A stretch of 64,000 nt of DNA from Bostrychus sinensis (taxonomy: Eukaryota > Chordata > Actinopteri > Gobiiformes > Eleotridae), in contig CM036242.1 in NCBI GenBank assembly GCA_020698575.1, forward strand, positions 15,295,124 through 15,359,123. The letters run 5' to 3'. The position numbers and the translations under genes are program-made. Below the pieces are notes generated by a model. It had not been told where the DNA came from. It searched no databases and saw nothing but the letters and a program-made list of their open reading frames with translations. Shown here piece by piece: positions 32,901-44,112 of this stretch (position 1 is the first letter of the stretch; each line of letters begins with the position of its first letter).

Positions 32901-33394
32901 TTGAGATATCTACAATGCAATTTTGAGTGGTCGTAAGATATCTAAAACTAAACTAAAACCTTTTAATTAAAGTTATCCACAATTATATTTATAGATATAC
33001 AAATGTGTGTTTTGACTATCCAGATATTATTATTAGATATCTTAAACTGTCTTTGGGACTAGTCAACACTCAAATAAAGATATCTTAAATTGTAGTTATG
33101 ACTAGTCATAATGAATAGATCGCTGTTACTGAGTTGCAGATATCTTCAATCATTTTCTGATTACAGTTATCCACAGTTGGAGATATCTTCAACAGTTGTT
33201 TTAACAAGTCAAAACATTTTTACATATATCCATACTATCCTTACTAGGCGAAATTACATATCAGATACCTCTAATTACATATTTTTATTATAACAACACC
33301 GATATCACTAACGTCATTTTGACTAGTCATAATTACATTTAGAGTAGTCAAAATGGCAGTTAGAGCTATCAATAATTCAGTTTTGACTAGTCAC

Positions 33395-33545
33395 ATTTAC
33401 AGTTAGCAATATCCGTAATTCAGTAGTAGATATCCATAATTAACATTGTGGATATCCATAACTGAATTACAGATATCTCTAATGAGGTCACCCATAGAAA
33501 TGAATGGAAAACGTGATGTCATTTGTCTTAGGCGAAATGACGTTG
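33395..33545 (-). repeat. Right arm of the long inverted repeat
   Basis: Reverse complement of 32748-32900 with few mismatches, for example 'acccatagaaatgaatggaa' against the left arm. The GATATC spacing runs into it without a break. Confidence 0.85.
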
Positions 33546-33562
33546 TGTATGGGAAGTGCTTT

Positions 33563-33750
33563 TACCATATAATAGCAAATTTGGATATGTAATGCAGATA
33601 TCTACAGCCCAGTTCTTCCAAGTATAAACTGCAATTTCAGATATCCACAATAACATTCCTCCTATCCACACTTTAGATTAAGGATATCCACAACGTCATT
33701 TCACCTAGAACAAATGACGTCATGTTTTCCATTCATTTCTATGGGTGACG
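33563..33750 (+). repeat. Direct copy of 32623-32810
   Basis: 'atagcaaat.tggatatgta', 'cagatatccacaataacatt', 'cctcctatccacacttt' and 'ttccattcatttctatgggt' recur in order. Two more TGACGTCA palindromes lie at 33715-33722 and 33745-33752. Confidence 0.88.
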
Positions 33751-33751
33751 T

Positions 33752-33782
33752 CACTCTTTACTTCCTCAGACAGTAAAGAGTG
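33752..33782. repeat. Perfect 11-bp hairpin at the right edge
   Basis: CACTCTTTACT (33752-33762), a 9-base loop, then AGTAAAGAGTG (33772-33782). It abuts the last TGACGTCA and may mark the end of the element. Confidence 0.8.
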
Positions 33783-34759
33783 AAAAATGAACACCAGCTG
33801 GAGCTTTCTGCAGTGTTGTCTCTGTGTGGGAGCTGGAGCTCATGGTTCTGACCATACATCATTAACCCGCAGTACCCCTGTTGTCCACAGGTGTCGCAAT
33901 TCAGTAAACTGTATAGTGAGCAGTATTTACTTTGTAAATCTTCAAACATGATTGAATGACTCTTATATGAATCCTGTGAACATCTGACAAGGCTAGTAGA
34001 GCACAGTTTACAATGAATACAATGAGGTATTTAGCTTTACTGTGCATCAGTGATACTGAAGAACTTGGCCTTACTTTTAAATAAGGTCGGGAATAAAAAA
34101 CAAAACAAAAAAACAAACAAATTAATTGCAAATCTAAAAAAAAATAATTGCAATTAATCGCATTATGAATTCACGTACTACACAGATTTGTAAATTTAGA
34201 AAGTTTGTTTTGAATTAACCTTCACATACTTTACACAATGTGGACCTGTTTTGTACCTCTGTCTGTGTGAGTTTAGCTCTGTTTGCTGCGTGTAAATGTG
34301 TGCATTAACAAGAACTCTGTACCAACAGAGAGAGGGAGAGGGGGAAAGACCGATGGAGGGCAGTGCCTGTGAATGAACTTAAACAGCTCTGATAACTTGT
34401 CTTTACTGACACAGTGTGACTCAGGCTCTTTCCGCTTCTGTCTGTAGCTTCTGTTTTTGGAGACAGGTTTTGTGATGTAATGCTGTGCGGTTATAGCCTA
34501 TTTTTATTACTGCCACATTAGCTCAACAAAGAAAGTGTAGTACTACAGTGTTTACAGACAGTCCCACCTGTTTAAGAAGCTCCTGCTTTGACTGTCCCAT
34601 TTCTTTTGGTGAAAGTTAAATGTCCCAGTACAATCCTTCCACTCTCTGCCGTGCTCCTGTTGCTCTGTTGAAGGGTTGCTCACTAAAACAGCGGAGGAAC
34701 AGCCGCAGCTTCTGCAGTGCATTATGGGAGATGCAGTTCAAACAGATTGCATGCAATAT
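33783..34759. other. Unique stretch
   Basis: No gene recognised. Short frames only. A-rich around 34098-34145. Confidence 0.45.
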
Positions 34760-34862
34760 ATCAGCGGGCCATTTTTAATAAACATTAAAAATGATTTTGC
34801 GGGCCAAAACAAATTATCCTGCGGACCAGATTTGGCCCGTGGACCTTGAGTTTGACACCCCT
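34760..34862. mobile_element. Right end of a hAT-type element
   Basis: 'gcgggcca...tttggcccgtgga' followed by 'ccttgagtttgacacccctg' is the widespread vertebrate hAT terminus whose inverted partner begins CAGGGGTGTCAAACTCA. I could not find the left end, so the element is truncated or the left end is too decayed. Confidence 0.75.
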
Positions 34863-34924
34863 GTAATAAAGGATTTTCTGAGTTATCTGTAGAAATTTGC
34901 AAGCTTTACCAGGTCATCTGCTTT

Positions 34925-35035
34925 CCAGCATGCAGTGATACGCATATTGATTTACCATGGGTCTTATGCCAGATGCCCTTCCTGACATAAGCCTCTCCAT
35001 TTATCCAGGACCGACACAAAAATACACCATCTAGT
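34925..35035 (-). mobile_element. Teleost interspersed repeat ('GGATAAAT' family), copy a
   Basis: 'gatgcccttcctgacataag', 'ctccatttatccagga' are the reverse complement of blocks at 35980-36085 and 42835-42975. The family is common in fish; I cannot assign its class from this fragment. Confidence 0.65.
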
Positions 35036-35040
35036 GAACC

Positions 35041-35979
35041 CCTGCTGCTGGATTTATTAAGAGATGGCAATTGCTAATATAATAAGTGAAATGTCTAATA
35101 TTAACAATCATAAAATCATAACATAACAGTGCCACTGAAATCTTTATTCTTGTTTGTGACAAAACACATAGTGGCTTGTACACTAGAGAGAAAATAAAAG
35201 AAAAATACTAATCAAAAAGCAATCTCTGCCTTTTGACCCCTCCGAGCTGCCACACTGCTGTTTCCCATACCTGTGCCTTTGCGGTGGTGGCCTGCATTAT
35301 CTCCCCTTCATCAGTTTTTCGACCACTTTTTGATGATTCTAACAGCAGCCGCGCTATCGGTCACTTTGCCGAGCAGATGCTGCCCAGATCCCTCTACGTA
35401 TTCATCTATTTCGTCTTTATTGTCAGCCAGCTTATCCGGCCACTGATGGAATTGTTAAAAAGCAGATATGAGCAGAATCTAGGAGGGCCGGCCTTTGTCG
35501 GAGCATGCGTCCCCATCAGATGAGAGCGTGGCGATAAAAATCTGAGCAACGCCTGCAGGTCGTGTCACTCTATGCATAACAATCTAGCACTGTTTGGCTC
35601 AAAGAAAAACACTGGGAGATGGACGGACGGCTGCTGAAAAGAGCTGTTTCAGTAATAAATATGTATAAGGTGACTCTGCTTTTTGGCTTACCTGAATAAT
35701 CAATATTGCAATGTAGCATACAACGCATTCAAACAAAGAGATATCAAGGTCTTGTTTGTACTGCATTGACGTATGCATTCACAGCTTGTTCGGTATTCCA
35801 GTGTTTATGTGCTAATCCGATGATCTTTACAGTCTGTTACATGACATGGGTCAAGTTCATCTTTAAACTGAATGCAATAGTAAATTATATGAATAGTTTG
35901 TGCGAGCTGAGCTATAGCAACAACTATGCGTGTCTTGCCACCATTGTCTGGGAATAATTATATAGTAGTGTACTCTTTG
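35041..35979. other. Unique stretch with a possible conserved block at 35230-35600
   Basis: A 96-residue plus-strand frame spans 35233-35523 with no recognisable domain. The sequence is low in repeats and more GC-rich than its surroundings, and its right part ('tatgcataacaat') has homeodomain/POU-like motifs. This favours conserved non-coding DNA over a gene, but it is not proven. Confidence 0.35.
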
Positions 35980-36085
35980 TGCTGGTCCCAAGCTTGGATA
36001 AATGGTTGTCAGGAAGGGCCTCTATAGCTTAAAAACTTATCCAAATCATTATGCAAGTCCTGGAGAGAAGAAGTCTGGGAATAGT
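35980..36085 (+). mobile_element. Teleost interspersed repeat ('GGATAAAT' family), copy b
   Basis: 'tgtgctggtcccaagcttgg', 'ataaatg', 'tcaggaagggc' and 'agagaagaag' in order, as in copy c. Degraded. Confidence 0.6.
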
Positions 36086-36402
36086 CAAATGAAAACCACC
36101 AACAGAAATTCTAATATTTGTTTCTATATTTGCAGGTAAACTTACTTATTTCACATGAGGAATTTAAATTTCCCTGAGCAGAACACTGGTAGATGTTGCA
36201 CTGTCAAGAGGGGGCCCTCTCTGTGTAGAGTTTGCAAATTCTCTCCCAGTATTTGTATGGGTTAAGTCCTGGTGTTCTGGTTTGCTTTACCAAACTCTCA
36301 GTGAGATACCAGCTTGAAAGATAGCTCTTGCATCGTAATGTATGCTTTTTAGTCTCATCTAAGATTGATCATGTATCTATGTAAACCGATTTTTATTATT
36401 TA

Positions 36403-36465
36403 TTATTTAGATTAGATTAGATAGATACTTTATTTATCCTGAAGCAAATTCAAGGTTAATTTAAG
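36403..36465. mobile_element. Possible LINE 3'-tail relic
   Basis: 'attagatagatactttattt' and 'atcctgaagcaaattcaagg' resemble a 3' end found on fish CR1/Rex1-like LINEs. Only about 60 bases remain; clade uncertain. Confidence 0.35.
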
Positions 36466-39400
36466 TATGCATCATAAATTATTCTTTTGGATTGTAAAGA
36501 AAGGTATTACACTTATTATACTTACAATAACAATATTATTTTATTTGTCAGTAATTTCTGTTACAACTGTCAATAGAATTAGAATGAATCAATCTGACCA
36601 AATACACAAAAAACATACAGTGTCATATATTAGCAGGGGAGGAAAGGATAAGGCTTCAGACAACAGTAATAGTGCGTCTGCTGAGACAAAGGGAATGGAG
36701 AAAACGCCTCACCCTCAGGTACATTGTTGCTTTGTTGCTCATTAAACCTGCATTGTTTGAAGTGTTTAGCTGCTGAGCTTGTTGACACAGAGGTGCCGCG
36801 GGATGCACATGAGGCAAACAGGTTCTAGTGCCAAGCAAGAGCCCAGCGCCTATACAGCTCAGTAATGAGCCCGGAGAAAATGTAAAGCAGGCGAAGATGA
36901 AACAGACTGTGTGATCCATCAGCTGTTCAACCTCAGATTTGTAACAGCTCCTCAGAGTTCTACAATGGACTGACGAGTGGAGTGGGCTGGACTGGGGCAG
37001 CCCAGCCTAAGAGGAGACACTGAATATCAGGTAGTGTGCAGCTCTGTACACAAAAGCACATGTGAATATTGAATTTTGCTCTGATCAACAGTTGCTTTGT
37101 TCAGGCTCAGATTGAATTATCTTATATGGCAAGGCCATTATGCTGGGGATTATTACATGCTCTCTAGGAGATTTGGTTTATTCATCTTGCCTTTTGTTGG
37201 CAATGACTGGAGCACTCCCCAGAGAGCAGCCCACAGAATTGATTTTTGACAATCCATGCTTCACCTCCTCGAGTCCCCACTCTTCTGTGACACTCCAGCA
37301 AATCAACTTAAAGGCAGAGCCTGACAGCACCTTGCTTCGCACACCATATAAACAGCTATTATTTCTTCAGAAAGCTCTTTTTGTCTTGTACAAGGGCTTC
37401 AAAGCGAGCGCATCCCCGTTAAGACACGCCACGCTTTAGAAGGCACACAGTGGGACTTTGAAACCAGAGACTACAAGAGTGAAAAGAAAGGATGAAGGGT
37501 GAGAGGGGGGTAAGTTTCTCTAAAGCCTGATTAGAAAGAGCTTTCTGTGTTCTGCATCCCAGGTGACAGTGTAATGCTTCAGAACAGGTGAACAACCTCC
37601 AACTCGGAGCTGTCAAGGTCACACAGTCAGGATTTGGGATTAGTACGAGTTGTAGAAAAGTTGTGATGCTGCTTTCAGTTTAGTGTCACAACTTTAGCTC
37701 AACATTGGCAAATCCCTCATTTCTTCCTTTCTTTTTCTATGTAGGCATGGGGAAGCAGATCATTTATAAAAGCTTGAAAACCTTTAGCATCTGTTGTTTT
37801 CCAGTATGCAATTAACATAAATACAAAAACAAACAAAGTTTTACTGTATATTCTGGATCCAAAGTGTGTGAGGTCAAGACCAAGTAAGGTTTTGTTTTTA
37901 GAGCACAGAAACAGTACAACTCCCAACCATTTTCAAAGATAGAGATGTCACCATATGTTTTTGATGTAATACGGTCACTATTACTGGTAGCAGTCCATGA
38001 TGCACAGTATGTACAAGTGCGTACAGGGATTCGCTAACCTATTGCTCCACACTAGCTAAAGTTAGGCCTGTTATGGTAGCATATAGTGAAAATAGTAAGT
38101 AAAGTTAATTGTAAATAATCTTGATGCTTATAAAAATGCATCTGCCTCTAGATGCAGATCTAATCTATTATTTGTTCTGTGTGTTTCTAATAAAAAAGTA
38201 TCTGATAAACAGGCTTTGCCTTCAAGCAGATGCACTTAATCAATCCCAAATTGAAATTGTGATGGTAAAGATTTTTATTTAACTGTGCACGAGTGATTCC
38301 GCTGTGTCACATTGACATTCTGATGGATAAATAGCATAAAAATGGTCTGCCTGCAGTCAACGCCTCTGTGTTTCTGACATGGCCATTCCACGTCACACTG
38401 CTTGAAAAATGAGCTCCGTGGAGGCAGGCAGTCCTGCTATGAGATTGCACTTCATAAAGGAGAACAGCACACTGGGGTGAAATTCCACTGTAGGGTTATG
38501 GATTTTCCAGTACATCACTGATAGATTGCACTAATATAACCTCAATAAAGAGTTTGAGAACAACTTTATGGATGTTTTCCCTCTTTTGTCATTTCATTTT
38601 TCTCCTCTTTGATGTGTGCTTCTTTTGATTCTCACTCTTCATCTGCCTGTCACTCACTGTAACACACTCCGCACATTAGTCATGCGATATGAGCCTCAGA
38701 GTGTTTCATCCAAACTTTCACAACTAGAACCTCCAGCAGCTCATTTTGTTTGTTTTCGCTTCCAGCAACAGCAGTGAGATGTTTTGGAGACTGTGATGTG
38801 TACATTGCACATAAATTCCTAAATAGCAACACTTGGCACCAAAGACAGAAAGGCTGCTTTTTTTATAGATTCCTTGTTGATTTGAGAAAAGCAACAACTA
38901 CAGCTTGAGCTCAGCTTCAGTTTGTGGGAAGGATTCAACAAAATGGAGGACTTTGAATATAGGATTGCAGATTGCTGTAGGATATTTTTGTAACACCTAC
39001 AATTTAACTTAGTAAACGTTAATGTTTAATTTATTTTTGGCAGTAATTCAAAATGATATTTATGGCCTTGCAAAAAGAAATAATTTGGCTTTGATGTGTC
39101 TCATACTGTATATACTGGTATGTCTGCCTCTTCAATTTGTGTGCCATTAAACACCACATTAACACCACACCAAATGTTTGACTATGTTGGCTATTTGCAA
39201 ATACAAAGATACAGTATACTAAATGAAAGATTTATAATGTTTTATGTTCATGTTTCAAAAGTAGCATGATATGACTACACATTTATGGCACCAATATTGT
39301 TGATTTTAAAACTGCTGTTTCATTTCCTAGTCAAACAAAGCTAAGACCAGAATCACAGATCAATAAGTGCTTGTTTTGGTCTTTTCTGGAACTGATGATG

Positions 39401-39484
39401 CGGGTTCGAAGACCACAAGGGTGTTATTTCAGTTGCTTAATATTTATTTATTTATTGAACAGCTCTGAGAAATGCTTTAAAAGG

Positions 39485-39488
<4 letters not shown>
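36466..39488. other. Unique stretch, no gene seen
   Basis: About 3 kb without a recognisable gene or repeat. Frames up to 99 residues (37140-37439) show no family. The segments 36650-37000 and 38330-38470 are less AT-rich and may be conserved non-coding sequence. Confidence 0.45.

Positions 39489-39566
<78 letters not shown>
39489..39566. repeat. (TA)n microsatellite
   Basis: Pure TA dinucleotides for about 78 bases. Translates as poly Ile-Tyr on either strand, which explains three overlapping false frames. Confidence 0.98.
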
Positions 39567-39570
<4 letters not shown>

Positions 39571-40761
39571 ACTGTGCCTGGAAAAGAGAGTGAAAATGGA
39601 ACAATTTTTGAGAAGAGCCGCATGTGTGGTGTGCACCTCTGATCTCCCATTTGCCCAGTTGTAGTGCAGTACCTGCTGCGCCCATCTCTGTGTGCTCTCT
39701 CTCTGGTTGTTGCTTCTACCTCTGGCTTCTTCAGACTTCTGGGGCTCCTCTGTGGCCCTTTTCTCCATGCGGTCAGCAGGACCGCGCCCCCCACCCCTCC
39801 CCTGACCGCAGCCTGTTACTCTAGCACACATCTCTCCATCAGTCTCCTAGCCGTTCCCTCCATCACTGTCCTCCCCTGCCACCTGAGGGAATGATTCAAT
39901 CACCTATGACCCGATCTATCTTTTAATGATGCTTGGACACTCCAAGGCCCACCTGCGCCTTGTGAAAGCCGTTTCCTCCAGTTGGTATTCCAGCCTTGCT
40001 GCGTCTACACTAAATCGGATCCCGCGGGGTGCTAGCAGATGCAAGCATGCGACCATCCCCTGCAGTTTCCTCCTCTATATTCCATCTCTTCGGAGACCTT
40101 GACCACTTTTGGGTTTGTTTATGAGCGCGTGTTGGGAAGAGTCCGGAGGAGGGAAGCCATGCGCCAGGAAAAACATATGGCACCGCTGGGATACAGACAC
40201 CTGCCGCTGGACCGGTGAGAGCACTTTCGGAATCATTAGGAATTAAAGGAATTTAATGACTTTGCAAACAATGCAAATTCATTTCCTGGGTGGGTGAGTT
40301 AACCCCCACACGGGTGACTTATCCCTTCTGTGATGCAACCTGGTGTGTTTCTAGCATAACTCGGTGGGCGGAGGTGAGTCTGGGGTAATAATAAGCTGCT
40401 AGATAGAATATGGAAATTAGCAATGCAATGGCTGCACTGTGACTCTGCTATAACAATAACAACACACGGTTCCTAGTTAATAAGATTGTTTTGGCCCTGA
40501 CACAGAAAGCTCGTAAGACAAGACACCTATTTGCAACCCTTATGAACTACCATTACACCAGTAAGTACTGAATATAATGCTCTAAGAGTCCAGCATTCTA
40601 TCCACCACACTGGCAGGAAGGCCAGTGGAAAATGTAAATGGGAGAGCACAAGTTGCACCTGACCCCAGCAACTACAGACCTTAGGTGGGGTAGAGCCTAA
40701 TGATAAGTTAGTCACAGCGCTGACACAAAGAAATACACTTTGAAAATACAAGACAGACAAC
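39567..40761. other. GC-richer unique block, possible promoter and first exon
   Basis: 39600-40220 is clearly less AT-rich than the flanks and is free of repeats I can recognise. Frames of up to 76 residues on the plus strand are unlike known proteins. See the exon candidate at 40159. Confidence 0.4.
40159..40214 (+). CDS. Candidate first coding exon, unrecognised
   Basis: An ATG in a fair context (gaagccATGC) opens MRQEKHMAPLGYRHLPLD, and the frame meets GTGAGA at 40215, a plausible splice donor; unspliced it stops two codons later. It lies at the end of a GC-richer unique block with a weak TATA-like 'ctatatt' about 80 bases upstream. I recognise no protein family from so short a sequence. 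Without transcript data or conservation it may be chance. Confidence 0.2.
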
Positions 40762-41365
40762 TAGCCTGGTGAGCCAGCCTCTCCAACTTGCTGTTCTCAA
40801 GCTAGACAGTCTTGTTCCCCTTTCAGAGTGAAGCATGTGGCTGCAGGCAGTTTGGTACTGGCCTATTGCAGTCGTTTTTCTGCAAAGCAGAAGAGATAAT
40901 AGCGCTAGCTACCAAGCTAATTTAGCAGCTTCTCTGAACTGATTAACGGCATTTAGAGCTTTTCTTTGTTACTTTTTGTTTCTGCTGAAGTCCAGGTTAT
41001 TGTCCAGTCCTCTGAGTGTTTTTTGTTTGCTTGTTTTTTTGTAATTTTTACCAACAGTAAAATGCTGCTGACTTTCTCTGCAACTCTTTATACAGCTGGC
41101 TTCTGCTGCTGTCCCCGTTCAGAACTAGGTACAGAACTGCTCATAATACAGCGTATTCTGGGGTTTTATGGGAAAAAAACAAAACAAAACTGTAAGTATC
41201 CAAGATTGTTTGGTCAACAGTGCAACACTTATGTCCCGCCCTTCATTTTTCTGATTGGTTAAACCACCTTTCATTGTTCCGCCTCAGAAACGAAATGTTA
41301 CCAAAGGAGTACCAGACTAACTTCCTTGTATAGAATAGGAAAAGTTTGTCTGGGAGGCCAGGCTA
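40762..41365. mobile_element. Small DNA transposon with TAGCCTGG inverted ends
   Basis: Starts TAGCCTGGTGAGCCAGCC and ends 'gtctgggaggccaggcta', so the outer eight bases are exact inverted repeats with weaker pairing further in. ACAAC flanks both sides (40757-40761, 41366-41370), a possible 5-bp target duplication. Non-coding, 604 bp. Superfamily unknown. Confidence 0.6.
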
Positions 41366-41370
41366 ACAAC

Positions 41371-42834
41371 CATTCACTCTCTAGATTCATCAATTCTCCT
41401 AACACATGCAAGACTTACCGAATCCATAATAACATAGGGAGGACTTGCACACTCAGAAAGAACATAATCTAGCTGACCAAAAAACCACTCTTCCACCAAG
41501 CACACTTACGACATGTAGATCTATAAATACAAAATAATGAGTTGGAGGTCACAGCAGGTGTTACTTGGTAGGATATTATTACTCCATTTTCTTTTTTGAT
41601 AAAAGTGAAACACAGTGTACAACAATTAGCTTCAGTATGCACAATACCACAGCCGTTTTTATCCCTGTTTATTCAAGTTAAAGCCATGTTTTTAATTTGT
41701 TTTATTTTCTTTTGCACATTCTAATTAAACCAGTGAGTCATATTAGTAACTTTTTGGCTAATGCTAAAAATAAGGTTTTCATTTTTTTTCAAATTCATAA
41801 TTAATCTGCATTGTTAATACCCGTGTAAAGGGTTAATGTACATTTTACATCACCATTTGACAGTATTATATAGAAAAAGTCGAAATTTGAGCTTTCTCTC
41901 TGGAAACTGCGCCTTACAGGATATGACGTAGACAGAGGGTGAAATAGAACTCAAGCCTGAGTTTAGAACTGGACTTGGGACTTGGATCGGGACAGTGGCA
42001 GTGGTCTTTGTTTTCCCAGGAGCTGGCATGGGCTCAATAAATGCACACAACCTGCATTGTGTGCATTTATTGCAACCTGGCTGGCCATGGATCTAAACTG
42101 GTTTAGGATTTACAGTGAGACCGAGCGGGACCACAGCGACATGCTAACATTAGCTTAATAGGCTCGGGACAGGCTCCAGTTCTGCAGGCTTCACCAACAC
42201 ACACACACACAAAAAAAAAAACTTAAATAAAAGTGTTAACAATTTTTGTTTTGCTTGTTTAATATTTTTGATTTGATCATAACATTGTGAGAGGGCCGTG
42301 ATACCCATAAACAGCACAGTCAGAGCCCCCACAGTTCCGCACATGTCCCAGGGGGATAAAGTGACATAAACACGTTCTCCTGTGCTGCCCGAACCACACA
42401 CTGATTGGATACTAATCAAAATGGGCAATTTCCTTATTTGTTTTGATTTATGGAGTAACATTAATTACTGTGACCGAACACATTAGCTTTAGCAAAACTT
42501 ACCTGGACCCCTGCGCTGTCCTCATTCATTCAGACCCAAAGCTCCATTTCTCTACTGTGAACAGTTTCTTGTTATATTGGCCTCTCAGGTCAGACAGAGT
42601 CAGAATGACCTGGTTGTGGTCCGTATTTTATTTGTGAAGAGAGCCGTGCAGCCTACAGTATAACTGTAAAGTACTAGATTGTTTACCTTTGATGACGTCA
42701 CAGCCGCTCTCAACCCTACAACCCCAATTAACCAAAGTGTTGTATAAGAGAGAAAGTGATCAAAATCTTGATTTAAATGAGGGCTATATGGGTGTGACTT
42801 CAATAGTAATCCAGCAGCATGCGGTCAAAGTCCA
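41371..42834. other. Unique stretch with a strong hairpin
   Basis: No gene recognised. Contains the hairpin at 42035-42072, a CRE-like TGACGTCA at 42693-42700, and an A-run after a CA repeat near 42196-42220. The minus-strand frame at 42150-42461 has no family match. Confidence 0.4.
42035..42072. repeat. Perfect 16-bp stem hairpin with 6-base loop
   Basis: CAATAAATGCACACAA (42035-42050), loop CCTGCA, then the exact reverse complement (42057-42072). Pairing does not extend usefully beyond the stem. Confidence 0.9.
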
Positions 42835-42975
42835 ATCTTTGTGCTGGTCCCAAGCCTGAATAAATGGGGAGGGCTTTGTCAAGAGGTGTTTCCGGTGTAA
42901 TAGAATCAGATCAATATTCGCGTCACTGCATGCTGTGGCAATCTCAGATAGGAAAAGCCAAAAGGGAAGAAGATG
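42835..42975 (+). mobile_element. Teleost interspersed repeat ('GGATAAAT' family), copy c
   Basis: The longest copy: 'tgtgctggtcccaagcctga', 'ataaatggggagggctttgt', 'actgcatgctgtggca' and 'aaaagccaaaagggaagaag' in order, the last being the usual 3' end of this family. Confidence 0.7.
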
Positions 42976-43194
42976 TACATGTACGAATCTTACTTCCTGG
43001 AGCTGTACAGTTGCACTGCAGATGAACTTAAACAAAGCTAATGGCTGGTGGTCTATATTTAGCTGGACAAAGAAAGAGCAGCAGATTATGTAGCACCAGT
43101 CACAGTTGGCATTATCCAGCCACACGGAGCTTGGACAGTCTGAGAGAGTACCCGAAAGATTCATTTTCAAGAGCAAATATCAGCGGGTCTTTTA

Positions 43195-43290
43195 ATATAT
43201 GACCGAGCCACCTGGAATGACCTGCCACTAATAAGAGAGAGGCAGGGAAAGTCAGGGTTTAAGTTTTTATCCACCCACCAAGAGTCAAAA
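43195..43290 (+). pseudogene. Short L2/CR1-type LINE ORF fragment
   Basis: The plus strand reads RATWNDLPLIRERQGKSGFK, matching the WNDLP...F-FK block near the C-terminus of fish L2-like reverse-transcriptase proteins. Nothing upstream or downstream extends it. Confidence 0.6.
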
Positions 43291-44112
43291 ACTAAGTACT
43301 GCTTTCTATTTTAAGCAATGGAGATGTGATTTTAAAGGACATTGCATAATGACAACTCTCTGACAAAGTAGGAGGCATTTCACTGCGGTACTGTAATTGT
43401 TGGAGCACCTTTGTTACAAAATGTCAGGTGAATAATACTTGTCGACCACACAACACGTCGCCTTTTAAATAGATGAAGAAAAAAGCAAAATTTTTGTGCA
43501 AATTAAGTCAGGGTTTAACATCAGTCCTTTTGGAACTGGTTCCTTCTAAGTGTATGTTAAAAGGATAGTAACATTTTTATTATCTCTGCCATGATTATGA
43601 AAGGGCAAGCATTAGTTTGTCTCGTGGTCCATTAGCAGCCACACTTGTGGGCCTGGATCGCTATTTGGGCCCTGGAAGCCTTAACTCAATGTTTCATTCA
43701 TATTTTGATTAAACTTTCAGTTGCAATGGTCTGTTTTTGGTGTAATTTTTTTATTTTTTTTATTTTTATTTTACAATGGCAAGAGAGGTTCAGTTTTAAT
43801 TATTTATTTATTTATTCATTCATTCATTCATTAATTCACAACAACAACAGTAGCCTCAATCAATTCAATTTAGGTGAAACTGCATTACATTTTGAAACTG
43901 TACTGTCAAGGGAAAGAGTTCGTTATAAGTTCTTCTGTTATTTTTAATGTAAGACAAATGATTTAGTATGTATGAAGTAAGTAAACCATGTCATAGTTGG
44001 CGTCACAAAACTTGAAACTTTAAAACCAGAAATTGGTTGAACAAGTACTAAGCTAACTAGTAGCCAAACGCAGGACTGAATGTAAGGTAAGGTGCTCTCC
44101 ACTTTGCCATCA
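43291..44112. other. Unique AT-rich stretch
   Basis: Nothing recognised other than ATTT and ATTC tetranucleotide runs at about 43801-43835. Confidence 0.5.

Larger units (their letters stand above)
32623..33782. repeat. Composite locus of palindromic sites spaced 21-22 bp, inside inverted and direct repeats
   Basis: Palindromes GATATC and GACTAGTC, with degenerate forms, recur through the locus at a spacing of 21-22 bp. From 33301 to 33477 the centres are 33303.5, 324.5, 345.5, 366.5, 388.5, 410.5, 431.5, 453.5 and 474.5, without a miss. Similar spacing holds at 33038-33104 and 32842-32908. The left arm (about 32748-32900) returns inverted at 33395-33545. A longer block (about 32623-32810) returns directly at 33563-33750. 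No protein is encoded. It could be a non-autonomous DNA element with an internal motif array, or a satellite-like repeat. I know no named family that fits. Confidence 0.8.

Noticed and set aside
32623..33750. LTR retrotransposon bounded by the about 188-bp direct repeats
   Set aside because: No TG...CA ends, primer-binding site, polypurine tract or gag/pol remnants between them, and an inverted copy of part of the repeat lies inside.
39371..39831. Overlapping ORFs of 66-127 residues across 39.4-39.8 kb
   Set aside because: They are carried by the (TA)n tract, which is open on both strands as Ile-Tyr repeats.
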